From: Pseudomonadota bacterium
GTDB taxonomy: Bacteria; Pseudomonadota; Gammaproteobacteria; Burkholderiales; Burkholderiaceae_C
DNA: 64,000 nt
Assembly: GCA_963205115.1 (NCBI GenBank)
Contig: CAUJHV010000056.1
Coordinates: forward strand, 97,049 to 161,048
Direction of reading: 5' to 3'
Shown: one piece after another, positions 1 through 8,772 of the stretch
How the letters are laid out: every line of letters begins with the position of its first letter
Numbering within the stretch: position 1 is the first letter of the stretch
Made by a program: the position numbers and the translations under genes
The notes under the pieces: generated by a model
What the model was told of the DNA's origin: nothing
The model's input: only the letters and a program-made list of their open reading frames with translations
Databases searched by the model: none

Positions 1-2475
1 GCGGCCGACGCCATCGTGCTGATCGATCCGGCGGACGGGCACTTCGTGGAATTCAACGACGCGGCCAGCGCCGCACTGGGCTACTCACGCGAGGCCTTTG
101 GGCAGCTGTCGGTGGCCGACGTCGTCGCGGACGTGGCGCCGCAGGCCTTGCTGGCCGATCTGCAGACCGTGGCCGACGGCCACCAGCGTGACACCGAGCG
201 CGTGCACCGGCACAGCGACGGCACGCGGCGCCACCGCGTGGTCAGCCAGGCGGGCGTGCAGGTGCGCGGTCGCCGGCTCGTCACGGCGATCTGGCACGAC
301 ATCACCGAGCGCAAGCACGAAGAAGCAGCCATCGCCGAAGAGCGGCGCGTGCGCGACACCTACCTGGAGACCATTCCCGGCATCGCCTATGTGCTCACGC
401 GCGACCGTCGGCTGCTGTACGGCAACCGCACGCTCGAACTGGTGGCCGGCACGCGGGCCATCCAGGCCATGGCACAAGGGCAGCCCAGCCACTTCACCTG
501 CCCGGAAGACGAGCCGCGGCTGGCCGAGGCCGTCGCCCGGACGTTCGATGAGGGTGCCGCCGAAATCACGGTCTGCGTGCATACGGGCAGTGGCGAGCGG
601 CGGACCTACCTGATGCACGCGCGCCGCGTGGAGATGGTCGGCGAGCCGGTGCTGGTGGGCACCGGCATCGACGTGACCGACCGGGCCGTGGCCGAGCAGG
701 CGCTGCAGCAGTTGAATGCCCAACTGGAACAGCGGGTGGAAGAGCGCACGGCCGCCTTGCGCGTGGCCAAGGAGCAGGCGGACGCCTCGAGCCGCACCAA
801 GTCCGCCTTCCTGGCCAACATGTCGCACGAGATCCGCACGCCGCTGAATGCGATCACCGGCATGGCCTACCTGATGCGCCGCCACGGGCTGGAGCCCGAA
901 CAGCGCGAGCGCATCGACCGCATCCAGGCCGCCAGCGCGCACCTGCTGGGCATCATCAACGCGATCCTGGAGCTGTCGAAGATCGAAGCCGGCAAGGTGA
1001 CGCTGGCCGAGCAGGTCTTCGACGTGAACGAACTGCTCATGGGCGTGGCCACCATGGTGGGCGAACGGGCGCACGAAAAGGGCCTGCGCGTGCACGTGCG
1101 CTCGGACGGCGTGGCGCGGATCTGGGTGGGTGACCTGACGCGGCTGAACCAGGCCCTGCTGAACTACGCGACGAATGCGGTGAAGTTCACCGAGTCGGGC
1201 AGCGTGGAGATCCGCGTGCGCACGGTCGAAGAGGACGCCGACGGCGCGCTGCTGCGATTCGAGGTGGTCGACACCGGCATCGGCATCGAGCCCGCGGCGA
1301 TTCCCCGGCTGTTCAGCGCCTTCGAGCAGGCCGACGCGAGCATCACGCGCCAGTACGGCGGCACCGGGCTGGGGCTGGCCATCACGCGCAAGCTGGCCGA
1401 GGTGATGGGTGGCCAGGCGGGCATGGACAGCCGCGTCGGCGCCGGCAGCACCTTCTGGTTCACGGCCCGTCTGGCGCATCCCGCCGCGGGCGTGACGGCG
1501 GGTTCTGCCGCCGTGGCCGATGCGGGCGATGAACTGCTGCTGAAGCAACGCTTCGCCGGTCGACGCGTGCTGCTGGTGGAAGACGAGCCGGTCAACCGCG
1601 AGGTGGCGGTCGAGCTCCTCGCGGACGCCGGCCTGCGGGTGGACGTGGCCGAAGACGGCGCGGTCGCGCTGCATCTGGCGAGCCGCTCCTCGTACGCACT
1701 GGTGCTGATGGACGTGCAGATGCCGGTGATGGACGGGCTCACCGCGACGCGCGCGATCCGCCGCATCGCCGGCCTGGAGCAGCTGCCCATCATCGCGATG
1801 ACGGCCAACGCGTTTCACGAAGACCGGCAGGCCTGCGAAGCGGCCGGCATGAGTGATTTCGTGGCCAAGCCGATCGACGCGGGCCTGCTGTACCGCACCC
1901 TCTACCGCTGGCTGGCCATTGCCGAGGCTCTGGCCGCGCGGGCGCTGCCGGGTCCCGACGGCGGGTCAGCCGCCAGTCGTCCCACGGCCATGGGTCAGCC
2001 GTCCGGACCGCGGTCCGGTGCGGACCGGCTGGTGGCGATGGCCGCGACAGCGAACACGACCGCCGGCGGCGACACCACGCCGCCTGCTGCGGATGGCGGG
2101 CTGGCACTGGCCGTGCCGGACCTGATGGGGCGGCTGCGCGCCAGCGGCGTGTTCGACCTCGCGCAGGGCCTGGCCATCGTGCGCGGACGCCCGGAGCGCC
2201 TGGAACGGGTGCTGCGCCACTTTGTCGACGGGCTGCCTCAGCGGATGCAGACGCTGTCCGATCACCTGGCCCGCGCCGAATGGCAGGCCGGCGGCGACCT
2301 GGCGCATTCGGTCAAGGGCGCGGCCGGCACGCTGGGTGCGCGGCACGTCGCGCAGACTGCCGAAGCACTCGAGCGTTTGCTGCGCGTGGACGAACCCGGA
2401 CGGGCCGCATCAGCCCAGGAGCGCCTGGCCGCCCTGCAGCGCGCGGGCCAGACACTCATCGACACCGTCGGCTGA
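1..2475 (+). CDS. Hybrid sensor histidine kinase/response regulator with Hpt domain (5' truncated)
   Basis: Membrane-independent part of a hybrid phosphorelay kinase. The reading frame is open from base 1 and the first PAS domain is already cut, so the true start lies upstream; the GTG at 16 is not a believable start. Order, counting codons from base 1: PAS (about 1-105), second PAS (about 115-230), coiled coil, HisKA with the H-box SHEIRTPLNA (His 276), HATPase_c with boxes DTGIGIE and GGTGLGLAI, receiver domain with LMDVQMPVMDG (Asp 571), and a C-terminal Hpt domain with AHSVKGAAGTLG (His 769). This is a complete His-Asp-His relay whose output partner is not in the window. The two PAS domains suggest cytosolic sensing, but the ligand and any upstream membrane part cannot be seen. 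Family call is firm; role unknown. Confidence 0.93.
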   Translation, partial: AADAIVLIDPADGHFVEFNDAASAALGYSREAFGQLSVADVVADVAPQALLADLQTVADGHQRDTERVHRHSDGTRRHRVVSQAGVQVRGRRLVTAIWHDITERKHEEAAIAEERRVRDTYLETIPGIAYVLTRDRRLLYGNRTLELVAGTRAIQAMAQGQPSHFTCPEDEPRLAEAVARTFDEGAAEITVCVHTGSGERRTYLMHARRVEMVGEPVLVGTGIDVTDRAVAEQALQQLNAQLEQRVEERTAALRVAKEQADASSRTKSAFLANMSHEIRTPLNAITGMAYLMRRHGLEPEQRERIDRIQAASAHLLGIINAILELSKIEAGKVTLAEQVFDVNELLMGVATMVGERAHEKGLRVHVRSDGVARIWVGDLTRLNQALLNYATNAVKFTESGSVEIRVRTVEEDADGALLRFEVVDTGIGIEPAAIPRLFSAFEQADASITRQYGGTGLGLAITRKLAEVMGGQAGMDSRVGAGSTFWFTARLAHPAAGVTAGSAAVADAGDELLLKQRFAGRRVLLVEDEPVNREVAVELLADAGLRVDVAEDGAVALHLASRSSYALVLMDVQMPVMDGLTATRAIRRIAGLEQLPIIAMTANAFHEDRQACEAAGMSDFVAKPIDAGLLYRTLYRWLAIAEALAARALPGPDGGSAASRPTAMGQPSGPRSGADRLVAMAATANTTAGGDTTPPAADGGLALAVPDLMGRLRASGVFDLAQGLAIVRGRPERLERVLRHFVDGLPQRMQTLSDHLARAEWQAGGDLAHSVKGAAGTLGARHVAQTAEALERLLRVDEPGRAASAQERLAALQRAGQTLIDTVG

Positions 2476-2491
2476 GAAGCTCACAGCTTCT
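2475..2491. terminator. Small hairpin between convergent genes, possible terminator
   Basis: AGAAGCT (2475-2481), loop CAC, AGCTTCT (2485-2491) form a perfect 7-bp stem that starts on the kinase stop codon and lies just beyond the end of the convergent TRAP permease gene. There is no T-run on either side, so intrinsic termination is uncertain. Confidence 0.3.
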
Positions 2492-2498
2492 GAGGTGA

Positions 2499-3788
2499 TC
2501 AGAACCAGCGCAACGCCACCAGCGCGATCTGCGGCCAGATGATCAACAAGGCCACCGCGATCATGTTGGCCACCAGGAAGGGCATCACGCCACGGAAGAT
2601 GGTGGCCAGCGGGATCGAGGGCACCATGGTGCGCACGGTGAAGACATTCATGCCCACCGGCGGCGTGAGCATGCCGACCTCGATCATCATCGTCACGAAG
2701 ATGCCGAACCAGATCGGGTTGACGCCCACTTCCACCGCCACCGCAGTGAAGATGGGCACGGTCAGCAGCATCAGGCCCATGGCTTCCATCAGGCAGCCCA
2801 GCACCAGGTAGATCACCACCATCGCCAGCAGCACGCCGGTGGCGCCGAAATGCTGCGCCTGGATCCACTCCACCAGCTGCATCGTCATGCCCGACAGGGT
2901 GATGAACTGGGCGAAGGCCAGTGCACCGAAGACGATGGCGAAGATCATCGCCGTCGTGCTGCCGGTCTCGACGAGGCAGTCGCGCAGCGCCGCCAGGGAC
3001 ATGCGCCGGCGCGCCACCGCGATGAGCCACGCACCCGCCGCGCCGATGCCGGCCGATTCCGTCGCGGTGAAGACGCCGGAATAGAGCCCGCCCATCACGC
3101 CGGCAAACAGCACCAGCACCGACCACACACCCTTGAGCGCGCGGACGCGTTCGGCCAGCGGCAGCTTCGGGCCCGGCGGGCCGAGCTTGGGGTTCAGCGT
3201 CACGGTCACCCACACCGCGCCGATGAACAGCAGCGTCAGCAACAGGCCCGGCAAGACGGTGGCGATGAAAAGCTTGCGGATATCGGTCTCGGTGAGCAGG
3301 CCGAAGATCACCAGCGGCACCGAGGGCGGTATCAACACACCCAGCACGCCGGCCGAGGCCACCGAGCCGCTGGACAGGCGGTCGTCGTAGCCCAGGCGGC
3401 GGATCGGCGGGATGGCGACCTTGCTCATCGTGGCGGCCGTGGCGATCGAGCTGCCCGAGATGGCCGCGAACAGCGCACACGAGGCCACCGTGGCGTGTGC
3501 CAAGCCGCCCTTCAGGTGGCCCAGCCAGGCATTGGCGGCGTCGTAGAGCTCGTTGCTGATGTCCGCCCGGTGCACGAACAGGCCCATCAGGATGAACATC
3601 GGCAGCACCGACATGCCGTAGTTGGCCGACGAGTCGATAACGATCTGGCCCAGCATGGACAGTGCCGGATCCAGCCCGCGCAACCAGGCAAATCCGCCCA
3701 CGCCTGCCAGCAACATGGCCCAGGCCAGCGGCACGCCGCAGAAGGCCAGCAGGAAGACGACGGCGAAGCCGATGAGTGCGGTGGTCAC
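2499..3788 (-). CDS. TRAP transporter large permease (DctM family)
   Basis: Large membrane subunit of a tripartite ATP-independent periplasmic transporter, which couples solute import to an ion gradient. The 429-residue protein is built of about 12 hydrophobic segments with DctM-family landmarks such as SGSSIATAATMSKVAIP and LIPPSVPLVIFGLLTETDI. I start it at the GTG at 3788 (VTTALIGFAVV), because this overlaps the stop of the small permease by 4 nt (GTGA) and gives the normal DctM N-terminus; longer starts would add about 30 implausible arginine-rich residues. It is the last gene of the leftward sulfatase-cupin-TRAP operon. The substrate is not readable from the permease. Confidence 0.93.
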   Translation of the reverse strand: MTTALIGFAVVFLLAFCGVPLAWAMLLAGVGGFAWLRGLDPALSMLGQIVIDSSANYGMSVLPMFILMGLFVHRADISNELYDAANAWLGHLKGGLAHATVASCALFAAISGSSIATAATMSKVAIPPIRRLGYDDRLSSGSVASAGVLGVLIPPSVPLVIFGLLTETDIRKLFIATVLPGLLLTLLFIGAVWVTVTLNPKLGPPGPKLPLAERVRALKGVWSVLVLFAGVMGGLYSGVFTATESAGIGAAGAWLIAVARRRMSLAALRDCLVETGSTTAMIFAIVFGALAFAQFITLSGMTMQLVEWIQAQHFGATGVLLAMVVIYLVLGCLMEAMGLMLLTVPIFTAVAVEVGVNPIWFGIFVTMMIEVGMLTPPVGMNVFTVRTMVPSIPLATIFRGVMPFLVANMIAVALLIIWPQIALVALRWF

Positions 3789-4300
3789 GGCTTTGCCTCT
3801 TTCGATGCGGGGTGGCCGCGCAGCCCCTGCCACAGCATGCCGGCCATGATGACGCAGGACATCGCAGCAAAAGCGCACAGCACGTAGGCCAGCGGCGCTT
3901 GCGGCAGGCCCAGCACGACGGTGCGCGTGCTGGACGCGGCGTCACTGGCGGCCTGCTCCCACAGGCGCCAAGTCACCAGCAGCAGCGCGGCCAGGCTGAA
4001 GGTGTCGCACAGCACCTGGCGCAGCTGCGCGACGCGGCCGTGCACCAGACCGTCGATCAGGCTCACGGTGACATGGCCCCGCTTGCGCGTGACCAGCGGC
4101 AGCGCGGTGAAGATCACCAGTGCCATCGCGTACTGGATGATCTCGACGCTGCCGCGTATGGGCGCGGAGAAGAGGTAGCGCGCGAAGACGTCCGCAAAGG
4201 TCAGCACGACGATCAGCGCCAGCGGCAAGGCGCTGAGCAGACCGAGCACACGACCGAGGACATCGTTCCCGGCTGGCGCAGGCGCGGCGTGGTCCGACAT
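3785..4300 (-). CDS. TRAP transporter small permease (DctQ family)
   Basis: Small four-helix membrane subunit that pairs with DctM. It has 171 residues from the ATG at 4300 (MSDHAAPAPAGNDVLG). Hydrophobic helices lie at about 17-38, 50-70, 90-110 and 130-150, and RKRGHVTVSLIDG matches the conserved cytoplasmic loop of the family (G-H-V). The stop codon overlaps the DctM start. It sits 55 nt after the binding-protein gene, as expected in a dctPQM operon. Longer in-frame starts exist but would overlap the end of the binding-protein gene without reason. Confidence 0.9.
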   Translation of the reverse strand: MSDHAAPAPAGNDVLGRVLGLLSALPLALIVVLTFADVFARYLFSAPIRGSVEIIQYAMALVIFTALPLVTRKRGHVTVSLIDGLVHGRVAQLRQVLCDTFSLAALLLVTWRLWEQAASDAASSTRTVVLGLPQAPLAYVLCAFAAMSCVIMAGMLWQGLRGHPASKEAKP

Positions 4301-4355
4301 GGCTTGACTTTCGCGTTCAGGTGACGGCGGGAGGGCCGGTGACGTGTCGGCGCGA

Positions 4356-5381
4356 TTACTTGGCGTTCTTGCGCGCCTCTTCGCGGTAGAAGGCCAGCGC
4401 CGCGGCGCCGTCCACACCCGCCGCCTTGGCGTCGGCCACCCATGCGTCTTCGATGGGCTTGGCCAGCTTCATCAGGTCGGCCGCCAGCGCCGGGCCGGCG
4501 TCCTTGATGGTCATGCTGGCCGCTGCTTCCGCGCGCACCTTGGCCTCGATCTCGTCGTACACCGCGGTGCGCGCCGCGAAAGCCTCGCCACCCATCTTCA
4601 AGATGGTCTCGCGGTCCTTCGGCGCGATCGATTCCCACTTCTTCTTGTTCATGAAGATGGCAAACGACGGCGAGGTCAGGCCGCCCGGCAGGTCGACGAT
4701 GTGCTTGGCGTACTGCAACGTCTTGAAGGCCGCGGCGTCCATCGCCGAGTACCCGGCGAAGGCGTCCACCGTGCCGCCGGAGATGATTTCGTGGCTGCGC
4801 ACCGCGGGCGCGGCCACCACGCCGGCGCCGGCACCTTCCAGCACCTTGGCGGCCGGGCCGGGCAGGCCGTAGATCTTCATGCCCTTGAGCTGCGCGGTGT
4901 TCTCGATGGGCCCCTTCATCGAGAAGATGGGCCCCGGCAGGCCGACCCACATGGCGATCAGCTGCACGTCCTTGTATTCGTTGGCCGGCTTGAAGAATTT
5001 CTCGTGCGTGCGCCACAGCGCCATCGAGCTGCCCTTGGACGTGGTGTTCACGCCGGGCAGCTGCGGCAGCTGCGACAGCTTGGCCTGCGGCATCAGGCCG
5101 TGGAACTGGTAGGCCATGTCGAACACACCCTTGGTCACGCCGTCCAACTGCTGGTGCGGCGCCGCCAGGCTGCTGGACGGGATCTCGAACTTGACGCGGC
5201 CCTCGGTGGCCTTGGTGATGTCCTCGATCCAGGGCTTGAGGATGCGGGTGTTGACCGGGTGCAACGGCTGGATGAAGAAGTTGAACAGCACCGTGGTCTG
5301 CGCGGCGGCGGGCAGCGGCAGGCCTGCGGCGAAAACGGCGGCAGTGGCTGCAGCGGCGAGGGTGAAGCGGCGGGTGGTCAT
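4356..5381 (-). CDS. TRAP transporter periplasmic substrate-binding protein (DctP family)
   Basis: Periplasmic solute receptor of the TRAP system, 341 residues, with a clear Sec signal peptide (MTTRRFTLAAAATAAVFAAG, cleavage likely after PAAAQ). The fold is recognised from the N-terminal FFIQPLHPVNTRILKPWIED and the central LKGMKIYGLPGPAAKVLEG. Most DctP proteins have an arginine in the LKxR strand that pairs with a substrate carboxylate; here that position appears to be Tyr (MKIYG). This suggests either a non-carboxylate ligand or another contact. It is encoded 66 nt after a cupin gene and before dctQ and dctM. Co-transcription with a sulfatase makes a sulfonated or phosphonated ligand possible, which is inference. 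Confidence 0.92.
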   Translation of the reverse strand: MTTRRFTLAAAATAAVFAAGLPLPAAAQTTVLFNFFIQPLHPVNTRILKPWIEDITKATEGRVKFEIPSSSLAAPHQQLDGVTKGVFDMAYQFHGLMPQAKLSQLPQLPGVNTTSKGSSMALWRTHEKFFKPANEYKDVQLIAMWVGLPGPIFSMKGPIENTAQLKGMKIYGLPGPAAKVLEGAGAGVVAAPAVRSHEIISGGTVDAFAGYSAMDAAAFKTLQYAKHIVDLPGGLTSPSFAIFMNKKKWESIAPKDRETILKMGGEAFAARTAVYDEIEAKVRAEAAASMTIKDAGPALAADLMKLAKPIEDAWVADAKAAGVDGAAALAFYREEARKNAK

Positions 5382-5447
5382 GGTTCTTGTCTCCTGGGGA
5401 AAGGGTGGTCGATGACTCTCGGAATACGGGGGAACACGAGGCCCGGC

Positions 5448-5903
5448 TCAGGCGGCCGAGGACACGGGCGGGTCGAAGACCACACCGCAGCTCGGCGCGA
5501 TGGCCACGGCCTTGCCCGGGCTGCCGATGTTGTGCAGCTTGCGGTAGAGCTCCACGAGCCGGCCCGCGGGCGTGGCCCAGAACAGCGCATGTACCGGCTT
5601 GCCGCTGTTGTTGAAGAAGGCATGCGGGATGCCGCGCGGCAGATGACCCACCTCGCCGCGGCGCACCACGCCGCGCTTTCCGCCGATGAGCACGTCGATC
5701 TCGCCGTCCAGCGGCATGAGGTATTCGTCCTGCTCGGCGTGGGTGTGCGGGGGCACGAAGGTCTCTTCCGGAAACACCGCGTACCAGGTGAAGCGCTCGT
5801 CGGTGATTTCCTTGGGGATGTAAACCTGGCCGAGCACGTTCCACACCACGCCGTCCAGGCCTTCGGGCGTGCGGCTGACTTCGGGGATCAGGTCTCGGCT
5901 CAT
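5448..5903 (-). CDS. Cupin-domain protein
   Basis: Single-domain cupin of 151 residues. The two metal-binding cupin motifs are visible: HTHAEQDEY (two His and Glu, about 54-62) and the second-motif histidine in RGIPHAFFNNSG (about 95). Small cupins of this kind act as dioxygenases, isomerases, lyases or ligand sensors, so function cannot be fixed. It lies between the sulfatase and the TRAP binding protein in one leftward operon (gaps 58 and 66 nt), so it probably acts on the imported compound or its product. Start ATG at 5903. Confidence 0.85.
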   Translation of the reverse strand: MSRDLIPEVSRTPEGLDGVVWNVLGQVYIPKEITDERFTWYAVFPEETFVPPHTHAEQDEYLMPLDGEIDVLIGGKRGVVRRGEVGHLPRGIPHAFFNNSGKPVHALFWATPAGRLVELYRKLHNIGSPGKAVAIAPSCGVVFDPPVSSAA

Positions 5904-5961
5904 TGGGTTGCCCTCCGCGCTGTGCGCTGCGGGATTCGCGCTTGGGAGCGGCCCGGCGCGC

Positions 5962-7671
5962 TCATTCAGTGGTCCTTCCGGTCAGCGTGTCCAGCGTGTG
6001 CTTGACCAGCGGGTTGGTGGAGGCGAAGCGGGGCTTGAACCGCTGGCGCTGCGCAGCGAGGTCGGCCTCGTCGGCATAGCCGATCAGGATGCCGGCCTCG
6101 GCGATGCGGGCCTGGATCTCGGTGGATTCGATCACGTCGTCAGGAATCGTCACGCGCTGCCGCGGCTGGCGCGCCCAGCGGAACAGCGCCTCGTGCAGCC
6201 GCGCACGCACGGCCTGGTGCTCGGCGTCGGCGCTCGCGCCGAGGTCGCGCAGTTCCTTCGGATCGGTGTCCAGATCGAAGAGCATGGGACGGTAGCCTTC
6301 GGTCAGCACGTATTTCCAGCGGCCGTCGAAAGCCATGCGCATCCAGGCCTCGCGCGAGGGTGTGCCCAGTTCGATGCGCGAGTCCTGGAAGGCGTAGTCG
6401 CATTCGCACACCGCGATCTCGCGCCAGTTCGTGGGTGTCTGACCGAACAGCAGTGGGCGCAGCGAGCGGCCGTCCATGATGTGCGGCAGGGGCTGGCCCT
6501 CGTAGACATCCAGGAAGGTGGGTGCGAGGTCCACCGCTTCCACCAGTGCACTGCTGCGTGTGCCACGCGTGGCGTCGGCCCGCGGGTCGGGGTCGGCAAT
6601 GATCAGCGGCGTGCGCACCACGGGCTCATGGAACATTTCCTTCTCGCCCAGCCAGTGGTCGCCCAGGAAGTCACCATGGTCGGCGCAGAACACCACCATC
6701 GTCTCCTGGGTCAAACCCTGCGCGTCCATGAAGGCAAACAGGCGGCCGAGTTCGTCGTCGATCTGCTTGATCAGGCCCATGTAGCCCACCATCACGGCGT
6801 CGCGCACCTGCGGCTGCGTGAAGGTGCGCGAAACGCGGTGATGTGTCATCGCGCCGTAGATGGGATGGGGATCGCGCAGCTCGTCGTCGGACCGCACCAG
6901 CGGCAGAGCGTCTTGTGGGCTGTACATGCCGGCGTAGGGCGCGGGCACCACGTACGGCCAGTGCGGCTTGATGTAACTCAGGTGCATGAGCCAGGGCTGC
7001 TGGCCGCCCTGCGCCTGGGCCTCGCGCATGAAGTCCATGGCGCGGTTCGTGGTGTACGCGGTCTCGGAATGCTCCGCCGGCACGCGCGCCGGCAGGTGGC
7101 TGTATTTCAGGAACCAGCCCGAGTGCAGCGAGCCGTCGGTATCGGTCACCGTATTCGCCCAGGCCTCCCACGGGTTGTCGCCGCCGAAGCCGTGTTCGCG
7201 CAGGTACTGGTTGTAGTGCGGATCGGGGTCGTGGCCGGAGAACGGGTGCAGCCCGTCGTCGCGCTCGTAGGGGTCGAAGCCGCACTCGCTGATGCGGATG
7301 CCGATGGCGGACTTGGGGTCGATGCCCATGCGCGCCATGCCCGATTGGTCGGCCCGCATGTGCGTCTTGCCGACCAGCACGCTGCGCACGCCCAATGGCC
7401 GCAGGTGATCACCCATGGTCATCTCGCCGGCCTTGAGCGGCACGAAGTTCCAGCTCACGCCATGCGCATGCATGTAGCGTCCGGTGTAGTAGGACATGCG
7501 CGAAGGCCCGCACACCGGCGACTGCACATAAGCCCGGTCGAAGACCACGCCGCGTGCGGCCAGGGCATCGATGTGCGGTGTGTGCAGCCGCGGATGACCG
7601 TAGCAGGAGAGGTAGTCCCAGCGCAGCTGGTCGCACATGATGAACAGGATGTTCTTCGCACGTCGGCTCAA
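5962..7671 (-). CDS. Sulfatase / phosphonate monoester hydrolase-like enzyme
   Basis: Formylglycine-dependent hydrolase of the alkaline phosphatase superfamily, 569 residues. Asp14 in FIMCDQLRWDY is a metal ligand. Cys54 in VCGPSRMSYYTGR fits the C-x-P-S-R motif that is oxidised to formylglycine. CADHGDFLGDH near residue 330 supplies the second metal-binding Asp-His. Whole-length similarity in pattern is to arylsulfatase/phosphonate monoester hydrolases rather than to choline sulfatase, but sulfate and phosphonate esters cannot be told apart by eye. No signal peptide is evident, so it is probably cytosolic and acts after import by the TRAP genes downstream. No formylglycine-generating enzyme is in the window. 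First gene of the operon, divergent from a LysR gene. Confidence 0.88.
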   Translation of the reverse strand: MSRRAKNILFIMCDQLRWDYLSCYGHPRLHTPHIDALAARGVVFDRAYVQSPVCGPSRMSYYTGRYMHAHGVSWNFVPLKAGEMTMGDHLRPLGVRSVLVGKTHMRADQSGMARMGIDPKSAIGIRISECGFDPYERDDGLHPFSGHDPDPHYNQYLREHGFGGDNPWEAWANTVTDTDGSLHSGWFLKYSHLPARVPAEHSETAYTTNRAMDFMREAQAQGGQQPWLMHLSYIKPHWPYVVPAPYAGMYSPQDALPLVRSDDELRDPHPIYGAMTHHRVSRTFTQPQVRDAVMVGYMGLIKQIDDELGRLFAFMDAQGLTQETMVVFCADHGDFLGDHWLGEKEMFHEPVVRTPLIIADPDPRADATRGTRSSALVEAVDLAPTFLDVYEGQPLPHIMDGRSLRPLLFGQTPTNWREIAVCECDYAFQDSRIELGTPSREAWMRMAFDGRWKYVLTEGYRPMLFDLDTDPKELRDLGASADAEHQAVRARLHEALFRWARQPRQRVTIPDDVIESTEIQARIAEAGILIGYADEADLAAQRQRFKPRFASTNPLVKHTLDTLTGRTTE

Positions 7672-7735
7672 GGGACCCTCCCGGCGCTACGCCAATCGAC
7701 CGTGCCGATACTAGGCAGCGGCCGCGCGGCTGTCG

Positions 7736-7764
7736 CATGGCTTGTGGTGAAGTCGATTACCATG
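7736..7764. promoter_or_regulatory. Inverted repeat in LysR-sulfatase divergent promoter
   Basis: CATGG (7736-7740) and CCATG (7760-7764) form a short inverted repeat with a 19-nt spacer in the 119-nt gap between the divergent sulfatase and LysR starts. Location suits a LysR operator, but the arms are short. Confidence 0.25.
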
Positions 7765-7790
7765 GGTTATCGCTCCCTCCGGGATGACCC

Positions 7791-8705
7791 TTGCGCCTGC
7801 AGCACCTGCACCTCATCCTGGCGCTGGCCGAGGCCGGCAGCCTGCGCGCCGCGGCCACACGGCTGAACGTGACGCAGCCGGCGCTGACCAAGTCGCTGCG
7901 CCAGCTCGAGGAAGAATTCGGCGCGGCCCTGGTGCTGCGCATGCCCAAGGGCGTGCGGCTGACGACGGCTGGCGAACTGCTGGCCGCGCGCGCGGCCACT
8001 GCCGTGCGCGAGATCGAGCGCGCGCGCGAAGAAGTGGCCTGGCAGCAGCGCCACGCGCAGGTTCAGGCGCAGGTGTCGGTGGGCGTCTCGCCGGCGGCGG
8101 CCATCGTCCTGATGCCCGGCGCGCTCGGGCGCTTGCGGGCGCGCTGGCCGCAGGTGCGCGTGAACGTGCTCGACGCCATCTACCCGCGCGCGCTGACGAT
8201 GGTGCGTGGCGGCGAACTCGACCTGGCGGTGGGCCCGCTGCCGCGCGACGGTGCCGGGCGCGACCTGCGTGTGCAGCCGCTGTTCGATGCGCAGCAGGTG
8301 CTGGTGGCGCGCGCGGGCCACCCCTTGGCCGGCGCGCAGCGCCTGGCCGACCTGGAACATGCCGCGTGGGTCGTGACGGGACCGCCGCACGGACCGGGCG
8401 ATCCGGCGCACCTGGGTTTCGAGCGGCTGGGCCTGGCCACGCCGCCGGTGACGCTGCAGTGCGAATCCTTCGCCACGCTGGTGGCATTGATGCCCAGCGT
8501 GGATGTGGTGGGCATCATGCCGGCCGGTTTCTTCGAACACTATGCGGGCCCGCTGGGCCTGGTGAAGCTGGCCATGCAGGACGCCTTGCCGCGCGTCACG
8601 CTGCATGCCGTGTGGCGCGCCGATGCGCCGCTGACCGCGCCGGCCGCGCGTCTGCTCGACACGCTGGAGCAGGAGGCCCTGGGCGTGCGCGCGCGACGCA
8701 TCTGA
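7791..8705 (+). CDS. LysR-family transcriptional regulator
   Basis: LTTR of 304 residues. The N-terminal winged helix is clear: LHLILALAEAGSLRAAATRLNVTQPALTKSL with the helix-turn-helix at about 18-37, followed by the effector-binding periplasmic-fold domain from about 90. The start is a TTG at 7791 (RLQHLHLIL), the only start that gives a normal LysR N-terminus; the alternative ATG nearby is out of frame. It is read divergently from the sulfatase-cupin-TRAP operon and so is its likely activator, with the imported compound or a product as effector. Confidence 0.9.
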   Translation: MRLQHLHLILALAEAGSLRAAATRLNVTQPALTKSLRQLEEEFGAALVLRMPKGVRLTTAGELLAARAATAVREIERAREEVAWQQRHAQVQAQVSVGVSPAAAIVLMPGALGRLRARWPQVRVNVLDAIYPRALTMVRGGELDLAVGPLPRDGAGRDLRVQPLFDAQQVLVARAGHPLAGAQRLADLEHAAWVVTGPPHGPGDPAHLGFERLGLATPPVTLQCESFATLVALMPSVDVVGIMPAGFFEHYAGPLGLVKLAMQDALPRVTLHAVWRADAPLTAPAARLLDTLEQEALGVRARRI

Positions 8706-8772
8706 GGATCCGACGCTGGCCCGATACAGGTCCGACCGAGGTCCAGGGGCGGAAGGGGGCTGGCGGATCAGA

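Noticed and set aside
16..18. GTG as the start of the hybrid kinase
   Set aside because: The PAS domain already runs through the first bases of the window and the frame is open to base 1, so the gene begins upstream.
85..1818. 577-codon open frame on the minus strand across the kinase gene
   Set aside because: Arg/His/Gly-rich shadow of a GC-rich gene; no family pattern.
5869..7866. 665-codon plus-strand frame opposite the sulfatase gene
   Set aside because: Shadow translation; the opposite strand carries an intact sulfatase with all active-site motifs.
8706..8772. GGATCCG and CGGATC as a terminator between convergent genes
   Set aside because: Stem too short and arms too far apart to support a call.
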